A DNA stretch of 64,000 bases. Origin: Tetracentron sinense. Taxonomy: Eukaryota; Streptophyta; Magnoliopsida; Trochodendrales; Trochodendraceae. The DNA lies in contig CM026554.1 of the NCBI GenBank assembly GCA_015143295.1, positions 30,517,531-30,581,530 of the forward strand. The letters are read 5' to 3'. The notes under the pieces are model-generated. The model was not told the DNA's origin. It saw only the letters and a list, made by a program, of their open reading frames with translations, and did no database searches. The position numbers and the translations under genes were made by a program. This document shows positions 11,126 through 22,387 of the stretch, piece after piece (positions within the stretch are counted from its first letter, which is position 1; each line of letters starts with the position of its first letter).

Positions 11126-11894
11126 AGTAAGCACCCAATTTTTTCACCATACTTAACCATGGTTAACCCCCGTTAACCGTGGTTACCCTTGACCAAACCC
11201 CTAGTAGCTCTAGGTAGACCCTAATCTAAACCCTAGCTAAACCTTAGGTAAACCCTAAACCCTAGGTAGACCCTAAACCCTAGCCTAGCCCTAGATAAAC
11301 CCTAAAATCTAGTCAAAACCCTAGAATCCGAACCGTATGGGCTTAAGGCCCATTTCAACTAACCACACCTAAACTCTAGTCTAACCTTAGGCTAACCCTA
11401 GCTAAGCCCTAGGACTAACCCTAGGTAAATCCTAGACCTAACCCTAGGTCCAACCCTAGCCTAGCCCTAGTCTAAACCCTAGGCTAAGGCATCGCGGGTT
11501 CAAGGTCCATTTCAAGTCCAATCCCCAAAAAACTTTGAAATCTAAGACTAAAGCCTCTTGTGGGCCCAAACAGTGGGCTCACATACCTTTAGGGCCCATT
11601 AGGGTGGGACCCGCGTCCTCAAAATTCAAAAATTTAGGCGCCAACTCCATTTGGCAAAACCAACATGTGTGGGCTCACACATGCTAGGTGTTCGGCCCAA
11701 ATTAGGAAACCCAACAAACAAACAAAAAAAAATAGAAAAAAAACATTCAAAATGCCTACTATTCATCGTCTTCCTCAGGGAGATGAGTACAGTAGGCATA
11801 CGTCCTCCCTCTGGCTTGCTGCCCCTGCTCTTGCCTTGGTCCCCCACGCATCCAATAATGACCGAATTACCCCTTGGCTTCCCTCCTACTCTCC

Positions 11895-11901
11895 TATAAA
11901 A
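11895..11901 (+). promoter_or_regulatory. Solo-LTR TATA box
   Basis: TATAAAA in CTCCTATAAAACC matches the TATA positions of the two sister LTRs. Confidence 0.6.
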
Positions 11902-13119
11902 CCATCACCGTAGCCACTGTTCAAGGGAGAGGTTTTCAAAAAAAAAAAAACACAGCCCATCCTCATCCTCCATTTTCCTATAAAACCCATGACCAAAACC
12001 AGCCTCCAACCGTCTAAAACCAGCTTAAAATTCAGCCAAGGATCAGGCCTAGAGTCCCATTGTGGTAAATGGCAGAGAACCCAGGGGTTCTCAGTGTAAG
12101 CAGTCCCCTTTTCGTGTAAAGCCAGCCTCACTTCTCAGTTGTGCAAGTTGCCCCTGCCACCTACCATTGACCACCCAATTGCATCCATCTAACTCACCTA
12201 ACCCCATCCCTAATTATCTTCAAGCCACTCACACTCACGTCTATAAAGCTTTGTTATCTTGGAGAGTTTTTTTTAAAAAAACAGTGGAAACCAAACCAGT
12301 CCACGCCCATCTTCGGTCATCCATTCCTTGGACCTTCTTCTCCACCTAAGAAGGAATCCCACGTATTCCTTAGGTCTACCACAGCCTCACAGCACCACCT
12401 ACAGTCACCGCCATCTCCATTGTTCAAATTTAAAAAAAAACATTTTTTTTTATGGTGACTCTGTCAAGCCTTGCCCCAGCTCCACCTGATCTTTACTCCC
12501 ACTCTGAGTAGGTCCTAGATAACCCCAACTCAGTCCATCCCTGCTCCCTTCCATCGAGCTCCAGCGTTGGCAGCGGCATCACCCCTGGTCGATCCCAAAC
12601 TGAGAGGGTAAACCTTTTTTTTTTACCTATGTTATTCTCATTGTAAGGGACCCCTGGTCCCATTCCAAGGGTCCCATTTTACTCATTTTTTATTCATTTC
12701 AGAGGCTTGGTTAACCTGGGACAGAGACTCTCTCTGCCTTAGCCGTAGGTAGGGAGGGGGTCCCTTGAGGTGCAACACGGGTGCAACCACTCCCCACCAT
12801 CATGCACGGTGACTTCACAGGGTCTAGGGAGTCCTCAATCCATGAGGAACCTCTTGGTTTTTCGAGGTTTTAGTCCCCCAACAGACCAAAAAAAATTTCA
12901 AAAAATATTCTGCAAAAAAAAAACAGTTCGGGTTCCCCCTTGTAACTCTGATTTGACCATGGTTAGACTAGGCCCTAGTCAAAACCAAGGTCATGGTTAG
13001 ACTCTTTATACTTCGGGCTACCCCCTATACAATTTCAGCCCCTAACTCTGCTTCTAATCATGGTTAAATCAACCCCAAAGTGGGTCGACAGTGTGCAAAA
13101 CAGCCAAAGTAGGCGACTT

Positions 13120-13440
13120 TAGACCTCTATGGGGCCCACACCCAACCTCCTCTTGGGCCCAACAAATGCCCAAACTATTCCCTGAAGATCAAGCTTCGCA
13201 ACGGTGGTCTCGGATTCCCGGGAGGTTAAACCAAACCACAGTTAAATCACCGCGAACCATGGTTAAAAATCTGTTTGGTTTTTTTCTTTAAAAAATCATC
13301 ATTTTATGTGAGTTTGAACTAGGCCATTTTGGATTTCTGTGGGGCCCACACCCAACCTCCTTTTGGGCCCACCAAAGGCTCAAATTGTTCTCTCGACTTC
13401 AAGCTACTCCCAGATGGTCTCGGTTTCCCGTGGTTCTCCC
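13120..13440. repeat. Internal duplication of the solo LTR (about 216 bp apart)
   Basis: GGGGCCCACACCCAACCTCC followed by TTGGGCCCA, a CAAATTGTTC-like phrase and GGTCTCGG.TTCCCG occurs at about 13121-13220 and again at about 13337-13432. TTAACCATGG palindromes lie in between. The LTR at 4199 has a comparable duplication at its homologous place (5324-5567), so this part of the LTR seems prone to duplicate. Confidence 0.75.
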
Positions 13441-14744
13441 ACTAACCATGGTTAACCCATGTTAACTCTGGTTAAAAGTGTGATCAAATTTTTGGGTTTT
13501 TTACAATTTCAGATCTTTGTGAGGGTCTAGACCAGGTAAGAGGTCAGTCTAGGCCCTGCCATGGATCCTAGGCCCACTCTTGACCCAACCGAACCCTTAA
13601 CCATGGTTAAGCAGCCCATGGACCCAAATTTTTTGAAAAAATCACAAATATTCTCTAGAGTCCAGAAATATCTTTTGTGACCATTTTTGTTTAGGTGAGA
13701 GCCCTTAACCATGGTTAAACACTATGTTTTGTTAACTTTTAGTCATGGTTAAGCAGCCCTTAACCAGAAAAAATCTAGAAAAATATTCAAAAATTTTAAA
13801 ATAATCTGAGAAGTCCAAAACTGGCCTCTTTCGGTCATTTAACTCTGGTTAAGACCCTTAACCATGGTGACCTCCCTCCTTAACCGTGGTTAAGCATCCT
13901 TAACCACAGGAAAAAATCCTAAAAAAATCAAAAAAATTAAAAAAGATTAAAAATACTGATATTTGACGTTTTAACCATGGTTAACACCCCTAATCATGGT
14001 TAATCACCTTTTTAACCCCGGTTGGCAACATTAACCCTAGGTTAAATACACCCTAGGCCTAGCGGGCCTCACCCCTTGACCTACTGGGCCTAACTTGGGC
14101 CTACCGGGCCAGATCATATCAACCTTAACTGTGGTTAGCAACCCTAACCGTAGTTAGTTTGACCTAACCCCGATTAGTAATCCTAACCATGGTCAAACTT
14201 TTTCTTAGCCTACCGGGCTTCCCTCTTGGCCTACCGAGCCCGACCCTAGTCTACCAGACTTACCTAAGGCTTACCGGGCCCAAGCCATGCACTTTGACCA
14301 ACCCCAGTCAACCAAATCCTAGTCTACCAGACTAGGTCCCCTTAACTACCCTTGGTGCACACACACACCCCCTAGCCTTGGCACGGGCTCATGTGCTAGA
14401 ACTACGCTCGGTCTGATCTCACCCCAATGTGAGTACGTAGGCAACCCAACCCGAGTTTGACCCTAGCTTAGCTTTTCTCATTCTTAGGTTAGTATTATTT
14501 TAAACACTTAAGGCATTTGATTAAAATTGAGCTTAATTTGGCTTAACCCTAGTTAGTAGGGAACCACTGAAAAGTGGAAGTGCCGAGGTGCCTAACCCCT
14601 TCCCCGAACTTCTTACTCTAATCTCAATCGCAAACCAAGACCTTATCCAAATCCCGAGGACTTATCACTTCTGAATGAATAGGTGGCGACTCTAAACTCA
14701 CCCCATGAGATCAAATCAGGGTTTCCCCGAAACCTACGATCACA

Positions 14745-15731
14745 ACTGTCTTCGAGAAGTGATTCCCACTTGTAAGGCCCTATTCAGGAGGAAAATCTTT
14801 GTAGACGCCCATTTTCAGGTTTGCGAGAATCAAGTGGAGGATGTCACCCATTTCATTTTCAAATGCTCTCTAGCTCGGAGTATTTGGTGGGGATCTTCTC
14901 TCTCTCTCTTAGGATGGATCAAAGCCCCCAAAGGAATCTGAAGACTGGTGGAAGCTTTAGGTGGATACAAAATTGGATGCAAGTGAGAAAGTTTTCTGTC
15001 TCACTCGGTATGCGACAATAATATGGTCTCTTTGGAAGGCTCGCAACGCTTAGGTTTTTCAAGGCTCATCTCCTTCTCCGATCCAGATCATCCAAGTAGC
15101 GGAAAGGCTTGCTAGGGAATGTCTTCAGGGGCATGGGACTTCGGCCAACAACCCCTTGCCTGACCATAACATCCCCCTGGACCAGCATTGTTTTCGGTCC
15201 CCTCCACATCATGGCTGGATGAGGATTTTTTGCTTTCATCCCCTCAAGCCACCTGGTGGGTGCAGGCGTCTTAGCCAGAAACCGTAAAGGCTCAATCATT
15301 TAGGGTATCACTCAAGGACTCCTCGGAGGATCAACCTTAATTGCCGAAGCTGCAGCTCTTCGTATTGCGACATCTCTTGCGGTATCTCAAGGTTGGGGGA
15401 AAGTGGAACTTGCCTCAGATTGTGCAACTGTTGTGGAGCTCATCCATCAGCCTAGAGCCAAGGAGCCTGCTGAAATCTCGGCCATAATGGGAGATATCCG
15501 CACTAATCTTCAAAGCATACCTCATTACATTGTTTTTCATCTTCCTACACAAGCCAACTCCTGGGCACACAAGTTGGCCCACCACAGTTTGGTTTCAAGT
15601 AGAGATGGAATTTTCCATCCTCAGATGTTAGCTCCTTGGCAATGTAGATCAATACTGGCAATCAGGAACTTTCATATTTCTACTGTCAGTTCATAATGCA
15701 TTTGTTTATCTCCTACCAAAAAAAAAGTATG
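14745..15731 (+). pseudogene. LINE ORF2 C-terminal end: zinc finger, RNase H, poly-A tail
   Basis: After the solo LTR the LINE frame resumes with LREVIPTCKALFRRKI, then a zf-RVT-like pattern (C near 14822, HFIFKC near 14850, IWW near 14883). Following frameshifts, an RNase H-like domain is visible: LIAEAAALR near 15339, ELASDCATVVELI at 15406, and a tail with THKLAHH-like text near 15570. The acidic residues of AEA and SDC correspond to catalytic positions of plant LINE RNase H (family knowledge). The sequence stops at 15696 and ends in an A-run at 15718-15727, the LINE 3' end. Confidence 0.82.
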
Positions 15732-16416
15732 AATGACATTTCTAAAAATATTATATAAGTCGAACCTAGCTCTTAACGAGTTGAGTTGATGAATCAAATG
15801 GGGCTCGGCTTGAGTTCATCTTATTTAAACATTCTGAGTTCAAATTAAAGCTTGACTTGATTTGTTCAAACTTGACATGCTAGCTCAAATTTACCTACTA
15901 AGCCAAGCCGACAAGCCAACTTGAGTTGAGTGCTGCCCTAGGGAGCTCCCTTGGTTTCTTTTTCTTTTTCTTTTTCAAGCTTAATTTATCTACAGACTGG
16001 TAGGTTAACAGCTGGTGACTGTACCTCCGATTTTGTATGAGGGCTTGATCTTAGGATCACCCACATTAGAGTGGCACACCTAAGGTTGTCAATGGACTAG
16101 GCTCAAGCCAGGCTAGTCGGCTAGAGAAATGTTGAGTCCTAGCCCGACCGGGCTTAAATGAGTCATGCCCAAACACGCCTAAAATGGGCCAGGGTTGGGT
16201 ATGGGCTTACAAAAGTAGCAATTAAATTATTATTTTTTATCTAAAACATTAATAACATAATCTACTTAACAAAAATGTACTCAAGTGGAACTCCTTTTTC
16301 TTAATTTATTTATTAAGCTCTTTTCCTTTCACCCAATTATCATTACGAAACAAGTATTTGATGATGATCCATGGAAAACCTTAGCTCTTGAAAGAAATTA
16401 CCTTTGGATTTTCAAT
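15732..16416. other. Intergenic, low-copy-looking DNA with MITE-like fragments
   Basis: No gene seen. 15770-15940 is rich in GAGTTGAG/CAAGCTTGA variants. About 16085-16215 resembles one half of an element with ends of the GGTGTCAATGG type, also seen at 27331. A CT-rich run lies at 15955-15977. Confidence 0.4.
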
Positions 16417-16709
16417 GGCCTCAGATTGTCTCTGGCGAAGCCAGAAATCCCTTGTCTAAGAGCAGCCATAGAATAAGGGACAAGTGGTAGAGAAGTCAAA
16501 ATCATGGGCCCCATGATTTTGACTTCTCCACACTGTACATGACACATGGCGATAAGGTGTTGAGATAAAGGGGGAGAGATATCAAGTGGGGAGAAGTCAA
16601 AATCATGGGAAGAAAATGAAATGACTTCTTTCCTTTTTATCACCACATGTCCCTTATTCTATGGTTGCCCGAGAGGGGTTTCTGGCCTCACCTAAGACAA
16701 TCCAAGGCC
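16417..16709. mobile_element. MITE family A, copy 2 (MULE-type)
   Basis: This 293-bp element has the same ends as the copy at 6870 (GGCCTCAGATTGTCTCTGGC ... AATCCAAGGCC). It is flanked by ATTTTCAAT (16408-16416) and ATTATCAAT (16710-16718), a 9-bp duplication with one mismatch. The centre is a near-palindrome around ATCATGGGCCCCATGAT. Confidence 0.9.
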
Positions 16710-16755
16710 ATTATCAATCTAAGGGTGTCAAATCATTAAGTGGGGCCATCATTTA

Positions 16756-16819
16756 AAGCATGTGAGGACATGGAGCATTAGATTTTTAAGCATGTGAGGA
16801 CATGGAGTATTAGATTTTT
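16756..16819. repeat. 32-bp tandem duplication
   Basis: AAGCATGTGAGGACATGGAG plus TATTAGATTTTT is present twice in a row (16756 and 16788), with one base different. Confidence 0.85.
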
Positions 16820-19768
16820 AATCCAAGGGTCCAGCTCTCGATTGTAGGTACTAGAGAGTTTTTTATCACTTTCCATAAGAAAATGGAAAATAGAAGTAAT
16901 TATAATTTAACTATGAACCGGAGCTCCAGATTTCTAAAGCTCCCAAAACTTTGGTAAGTACAAACACTTACGTATAGAAATGTCCTTACATTAATTAAAT
17001 ATTTATCAAAAACCCTTGAAGCAAGACATGTTTTGGGAGATCGGAAATACGGACCTCCATTTCATATTTAAACTAAACAATTAATTAAGTTCATAAACTT
17101 GGGTCTATATTCCCTTCTTATATAAACTCAAACAATTAATTAAGCCTCATAAACTTGGGTCTATATTCAATTGTAAGAATATGTTCAGTATATTGCACTC
17201 TGTCATCTTGAACTTCAAATTAATTGGGGAAATGAAATTCTATTACTGAGTTGATTGCAATTTTAGCATCCAGAGTCAAAAATTATCTTTAGAAGCACAA
17301 TTTACTACTACGAGCGGTGATTGAGGTGGCTTAAGCTTGATTTGTAGGGTTATTTTGATCAATTTTACATCATTTTAATAAGAGCATTTATTATCAAATT
17401 ACAATTCAAGAAACTATCCAAAATTAATACATTCATATACAAAAATAAGTTGGAAGGATAGTCCTTCGGTCAAAAGAGTAGAAAGTATCCCCTCATTAGG
17501 AGGGAGGTCCCGGCTTCAACCCGTGGGAAGAGAGGTGAGCGTGGTGTTTCCTCACCTGGAACATATACTAATCCCGACTAACCGTAAAGTGCAAAAAAAG
17601 ATAAAGAGTAGCAAGTAGAGAGTAAGGGTCAGAGTTTTTGCTTCCAATTTCTTGTTGGATTTGAATTTAAAATAATAATTAATTAATTAATATGATTTTA
17701 ATCATATTAAATTTGGTTTTGAACGTGTCTTTGAGAGACATGTTAGTGCGTGTTGGCTCTTGATCCATTCAATCCATAAGATTGTTGGATATGTTTGTTC
17801 TTGCAAACAAATGGCCATGATGGAGGTGTTCATATCCATCGGTTAGTAGTATTGAGTGCATATCCAATGGTTATTAACTTGAGACCTTGCATTATCCAAC
17901 ATTTTATTCATGGTGTGTCTCTTTAGTCAATGTCATAACACATGAGTTTTTGAGTTTCTTGAGGATCCTGCTCTTTGAGGAGTAATGTAGTACCCTAAAA
18001 ATTGTCCACTTTACAAATGCTCGTAAAGTTATAAATTGATCTCTAAGATCATGAAAAGGGCTCCACACAATTAAATTAGGCTCAATGGCAAGAAATGGGC
18101 ATCCCGTGACCCGGGTTTGAGCACAAAGGAGAAAACCCATAAGTTCAAGACCAAATGGGCCTTCGACAGCCCAAGTTTTGGGCACGGAGGAGAAAACCCA
18201 CAAATCCGGAGTCAAATTTAAAATGGGCCTGACACCCACCAAACCATAAAGAAATCATAAACCCAGCAAATGGGTCGGCCCACCAACATCAAAGTCTTTA
18301 TGGGTTTGAAACCACTAATGGAGTGGAAACCGCAAAATCTCTATTTCTAGGGTCTATAATAAGACTCTCAAGTCAATGAGAATGGATCATCAACAGAAGA
18401 TCACAAAGGAGATCAGAAGATCATTCGCAAACAATCAGAACAATACCTCAAGAGAGAAATCAAAGAAGAGACAAGGACTCGAGAAGAGAAGAAAAATATC
18501 AAAGAAGTGACTCAAAGTTCTCCAAAGAGGAATCAAGTGAAAGCTAAAACAAGTCTTCCAAAGAAAAAAGTACATCCCTAGCCGGTAACGCGCTAAGCAC
18601 GAAAGGAATGAGAAAGCTATTACAATCTCCAAAGAGAAGAGAGTCACACAACTTCTTCAAGAGCGAGGAACACGCCCATCGGCCCCTCGTTCTTATCATC
18701 AAATTTTCTTAATCTTTGACTATTAATCAGAGGATTTATTGAAAGTGTACCATTTTTAATATTAAATTGCTATTTGATCCTCCATTATTTCGTCCACGAA
18801 ATTGTATCGACAAGTACCACATCTCTTATCCTCTACAAATAGAGAACAAGAAAGTGAGATCACATACGATTCAATTGTTAGAGCCAAAGCACTGACGGGA
18901 TAACACTAGACCGATGAATTAGTATACTCTTGTTGGAGAGGTACAGGCGACCGAGTCCGAGATGTATTTCGACAATTCTCATCCATTTGAGCTTCTTTTC
19001 ATAAGCCAAATCAGACTATGTCTTGATATTATGATTGATCTCTCTTGGGACCAGAGTAACCAGTTTGGACTTGTTAGATTAATCAAATTGGACTGTCTTT
19101 TTAGACAAACCTCCGGATAAATTTGTTTGACAATCCAAATAGATCGTCTCTTGTCTAGACTAATTGGACAGACCCTTTGGGTCTATCCTAATTGATTAGA
19201 AACTTGAGATAGTCCAATCAGATAGTCAATTTTGGATTGGTCTTTAATTAGGCTAATCCATCAACCCGAAACTGTATGTTCTATGGGGAGATTATGTCAA
19301 TTTTGTGACATGTTTTATCAGATTAATTCTAGTTTGGTGAGTGTTCTTTAACCTTATAAAACTGAAATTTTCAGATTATATGAAGCTATATAATTTAAAT
19401 ATTTTATTTAAAATTATTATTAATCAGGTATTCTAAGGGAGGTTGGGTACTACCTTCTTCCGCAATGCAAGTTTGTACGGATAGACCTGAGTGAATTCGA
19501 GCTAAGTTGAATCCCGGAGATAGAGTTGCTATGTCCCTTGCACAATGGAAGACTTCGACTATCTTCAAGAAAGACTTTTAATAAAATATCTCTTAGTTGG
19601 GTGATTTAAGTATATTTATGTATAAACATTATTGCAGTCATTCATGTACAAATTTATAGATTAATATATTCTGTAAGAATAATTTTTATTTTTGATGTTA
19701 GGCATCAATACTTATCAACTTTTTTTATTTTTTTTAATTCTCTCCTAAACTTGTTAACTTTGGAAAAG
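16820..19768. other. Intergenic AT-rich DNA; possible LTR start and SINE-like piece
   Basis: No gene seen. A diverged tandem duplication lies at about 17064-17168 (phrase AATTAATTAAG.. CATAAACTTGGGTCTATATT twice). 17455-17602 has a tRNA-promoter-like look (GGTCCCGGCTTCAACCC then an A-run) and might be an old SINE; this is weak. At 17986 TGTAGTACCCTAAAAATT could open an LTR, with a TATA-like TCTATAATAAG at about 18353, but I see no clear end. A duplicated GGAGAAAACCCA phrase lies at 18128 and 18191. Confidence 0.4.
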
Positions 19769-19944
19769 TGATTGGGTGTGCTTGATAGCACCTGCTATTG
19801 AGCGTTGGAACATCTGATCGAGAATCCAACTACCCTAAATTGATGGTATGAGTGGTGGGGCCGCGCTATCAATTTTTGGGCCGTTGGACTCTCGGTCAGA
19901 TGTCCCAGCACTCAATAGCAGGTGCTATCAAGCGCACCAATTCA
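19769..19944. mobile_element. Foldback MITE, 176 bp
   Basis: Arms of about 70 bases face each other. TGATTGGGTGTGCTTGATAG opens the element and CTATCAAGCGCACCAATTCA closes it; both arms continue with ACCTGCTATTGAG and CATCTGATCGAGA-type sequence. The central loop is about 35 bases. I could not assign a target duplication, so the superfamily is open. Confidence 0.75.
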
Positions 19945-20054
19945 CCTTCCTTTATTTAGTTGAATAGTATTATATGTTATAATTAAAATTTTTGAAAAAG
20001 TGTTATTATTTATTAGCACAAACAACATTCCTAACTTATATATATATATATAAA

Positions 20055-20092
20055 CTAGTAAAGGAGCACGTGCTTTGCGCGTATTAATTTTT
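20055..20092 (-). mobile_element. Helitron-like 3' terminus, minus orientation
   Basis: Read on the minus strand, GCGCAAAGCACGTGCTCC is followed by TTTACTAG and then host T. This is the hairpin plus CTAG end typical of plant Helitrons (family knowledge). The matching TC-type 5' end to the right was not identified with confidence. Confidence 0.55.
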
Positions 20093-20421
20093 TACTAATA
20101 AATTAAAATACATCTTTCTTTAATAGATAGTATGAGATAACACTAATAGTATATACCTTTCCGAAATAGATACCTATATAAATTGCAGCCCTCTCAAAAT
20201 TGATAGATAATTTGTTCACAAACCTCTCTTCTCATAGACATAGGAGATAACCTTTTGATTTTTGAGAGGTAATAACAGAGAACTTCTTCAACAATCTCCA
20301 TAATCTATCATTAAATCTATGAACAATCAAAAAGTACTAACTCACCTCATATACTTCAATTGGCACCAAAGTTCAATTGGGGTTTCCACCTCAACTTAGC
20401 ATCACTTCTTCTACTACAAAG

Positions 20422-20749
20422 GAACATGCTGATGGAATCTTATACCAATCTTGCCCATGATCTTTCTCAACTTTTGCTAATGAATTTCCTGGGCATATAT
20501 ATATCTGTTTACTTCAATTTCTAGAGGGTGTTCACATGCTGCAATCTCCACCGTCTATTCCTCCAATTCCTTTAGCTTCCAAGAGTGAACATGCTGGTGG
20601 AATCTTATACCAATTCTGCTCATGATCTTTCTCAGCTTTTGTTAATGAATTTTCTGGGCATATATATTTGTTTACTTCAATTTCTAGAGGGTGTTCACAT
20701 GATGTAATCTCCACCATCTATTCCTCCAATTCAACTAGCTTCCAAGAGC
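20422..20749. repeat. 165-bp tandem duplication
   Basis: Two copies of a unit opening GAACATGCTG start at 20422 and 20587. They share the phrases TGATCTTTCTCA, CTGGGCATATATAT and TTTCTAGAGGGTGTTCACAT. They differ at about 8-10% of positions by eye. Confidence 0.88.
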
Positions 20750-21870
20750 GCAAGAGTTCAATCCGATGACTTGATAATTAAAAAAAAAAAAGTATCACTT
20801 AATATAAATAAGGACTTTCTACTAGAGTATTTCCAAGTCTTTGCTAATACAGATCGTCCTTACATATAATAATAACTCGTCCACATACCCTAAAACAGGA
20901 AGTCGTAATAAAATAGGAGTCATAATAAAAGACGATTTTTTGGGAATAAATCTACAGTAGTCTCTCTCCCCTCTTAACTTCTCTTCTTTTGGGTCTAGAG
21001 CAATGACGTAGCAGCACCTCTCTTCATGACAACCCTCTTTTCTACTACTAATATATTATTATTCTGATTATAATATAGAGTTAGAGTCCTTCTAACTCTT
21101 TACTAATAAAATTTATATATAACAGTTAAAGTCCTTCTAACTCTCTAACCACATACTCATGTATATACTTAATAGTGGAGTTAGAATCCTTCTAACTCTC
21201 TACTAATATAATTTTTTTTTTAATATTATCATTATAGTCCTTCTAAGTCTCCAACAACATACTCACCGTTCATGGTATTTTGTTAAGCAAGTCAAAGAAG
21301 ATGAAGACGTTTCTAAAAACCATCACTATAATACCCAATAGCAGATAGTTACCATGCAGGGAAGGGATCAATTTAGTAGGAGAACCATCTCCTCGTTGAG
21401 AGTTGTAAAGCAAGAGGTGGATCTCCAGGTCGAGAGTTGTAAGAGGCATTTCCTCCATGAAAACAATACAACAAAGATGATTAGTGAGCATTACTAAGAC
21501 TTAAAAACCAAGTTTTCATAGAATCCTTTTTATATCAAAATTTTCCTTGTGCTTATGGCCCCACAAAGATAATGAATCCTAGTAGGGGTGATTTTGAAGG
21601 AGAGAGACGTGTTCATAGCTTTCCATCCTAATAGTAGTGGAATCCTAATTAAATTAGAATCCTAGAAGGTTTGAAGGAGAGAGACGTTGGAGAGGGGAAA
21701 CCACCCCTCTCTCTCACTAACCCTATATCCTTATTGGAGGGAGGGGAGGGGAGCTGGCAAAACCCTTTATGTTATATAAAGAAGGAAAAGTTAATGTGAA
21801 TATGGTTAAGAGCAGATGACACCACAATTTGTAAATATAATTTCTTTGCTATTGTAGCTACTTCAGGACA
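20750..21870. other. Intergenic; diverged duplication at 21079-21260
   Basis: No gene seen. A two-part unit (GTTAGAGTCCTTCTAACTCT...CTACTAATA, then GTCCTTCTAACTCTC...CACATACTC) occurs at about 21079-21150 and again at about 21180-21262. The rest is AT-rich unassigned DNA. Confidence 0.5.
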
Positions 21871-21985
21871 TGTGCTTGTGTTGATTACTGGGGAGTTGTT
21901 CTACTACGGCTTGCTGTCTCGTTTAGGTAATTATGTGCTTGTGTTGATTATTGAGGAGTTGTTCTACTACGACTTGCTGTCCTCA
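21871..21985. repeat. 63-bp tandem duplication
   Basis: TGTGCTTGTGTTGATTA followed by GGAGTTGTTCTACTACG.CTTGCTGTC occurs at 21871 and again at 21934, with few differences. Confidence 0.87.
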
Positions 21986-22095
21986 AGGGTTGCTCCTTAA
22001 TATCTCTTCATCGAAAGATGAAGCAGGTAAGTATTACAAACACCATTGTAGTTGGACAATATCTGAGCCTATCGGTTCGTGAAAGTACTGGTCAG

Positions 22096-22387
22096 GGCTG
22101 AGGGTTGTCTCTGGCGAAGCCAGAAAGGTGGTCTCGGGCATCCATACAGCATGCGACAGGTGGCTTGAAAATGGGGAGAAGTCAGTTCATTTTCTCCCCA
22201 TGATTTTGACTTCTCTCCACTTGATATCTCTCCCCTCTTATCTCATCCATTTATCGCTACATGCCCTTTAGTGTGTGGAGAAGCCAAAATCATGGGACCC
22301 ATGATGTTGACTTCTCCACCACATGTCCTCTATTTTTTGGACACCCGAGAGGAGCCTTTCTGGCTTCACTAGAGAGAATCCGAGGCC
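22096..22387. mobile_element. MITE family A, copy 3 (MULE-type)
   Basis: This 292-bp element has the same architecture as the copies at 6870 and 16417. The left end has diverged (GGCTGAGGGTTGTCTCTGGC) and the right end reads AATCCGAGGCC. Flanks ACTGGTCAG (22087-22095) and ACTGGTCAT (22388-22396) match at 8 of 9 positions. Confidence 0.9.

Larger units (their letters stand above)
11126..14744 (+). mobile_element. Solo LTR of a related Ty3/gypsy family, inside the LINE
   Basis: The 3.6-kb LTR opens AGTAAGCACCCAATTTTTTC (sister copies open TGTAAGC) and ends GATCACA. It is flanked by ATTGT (11121-11125) and ACTGT (14745-14749), a 5-bp duplication with one mismatch. Removing the LTR and one duplication restores the LINE zinc-finger frame. 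The body has degenerate AACCCTAG units (11200-11480), a TATA box, an A-run leader, many TTAACCATGGTTAA palindromes (13000-14060), CCTACCGGGCC-type repeats (14060-14280), and the conserved end with AATAGGTGGCGACTCT. It has no GGCGGTA dyads, so it belongs to a different subfamily from the LTRs at 4199 and 62239. No internal retroelement region remains, so it is a solo LTR left by recombination. Confidence 0.87.
6718..15731 (+). mobile_element. Degenerate LINE (non-LTR retrotransposon) with nested insertions
   Basis: A plant L1-type element can be followed from an ORF1/gag-like remnant (about 6720-7679, frames broken) through an APE endonuclease (ATG at 7680), reverse transcriptase, zf-RVT-like zinc finger and RNase H-like domain to an A-run at about 15718-15727. 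Stops and frameshifts throughout show it is dead. It is split by a MULE-type MITE (6870-7159), a hAT-type MITE (7906-8141) and a solo LTR (11126-14744). The 5' boundary is uncertain: the LTR ending at 6717 abuts what looks like the LINE leader, so the start may be truncated. I could not find the LINE's own target duplication. Confidence 0.85.

Noticed and set aside
12770-13291. Open frames in the solo LTR
   Set aside because: They lie in non-coding LTR sequence rich in palindromes and have no protein-like composition.
17455-17602. tRNA-derived SINE
   Set aside because: The B-box-like GGCTTCAACCC has an extra base and the A box is poor; too weak to list as its own feature.
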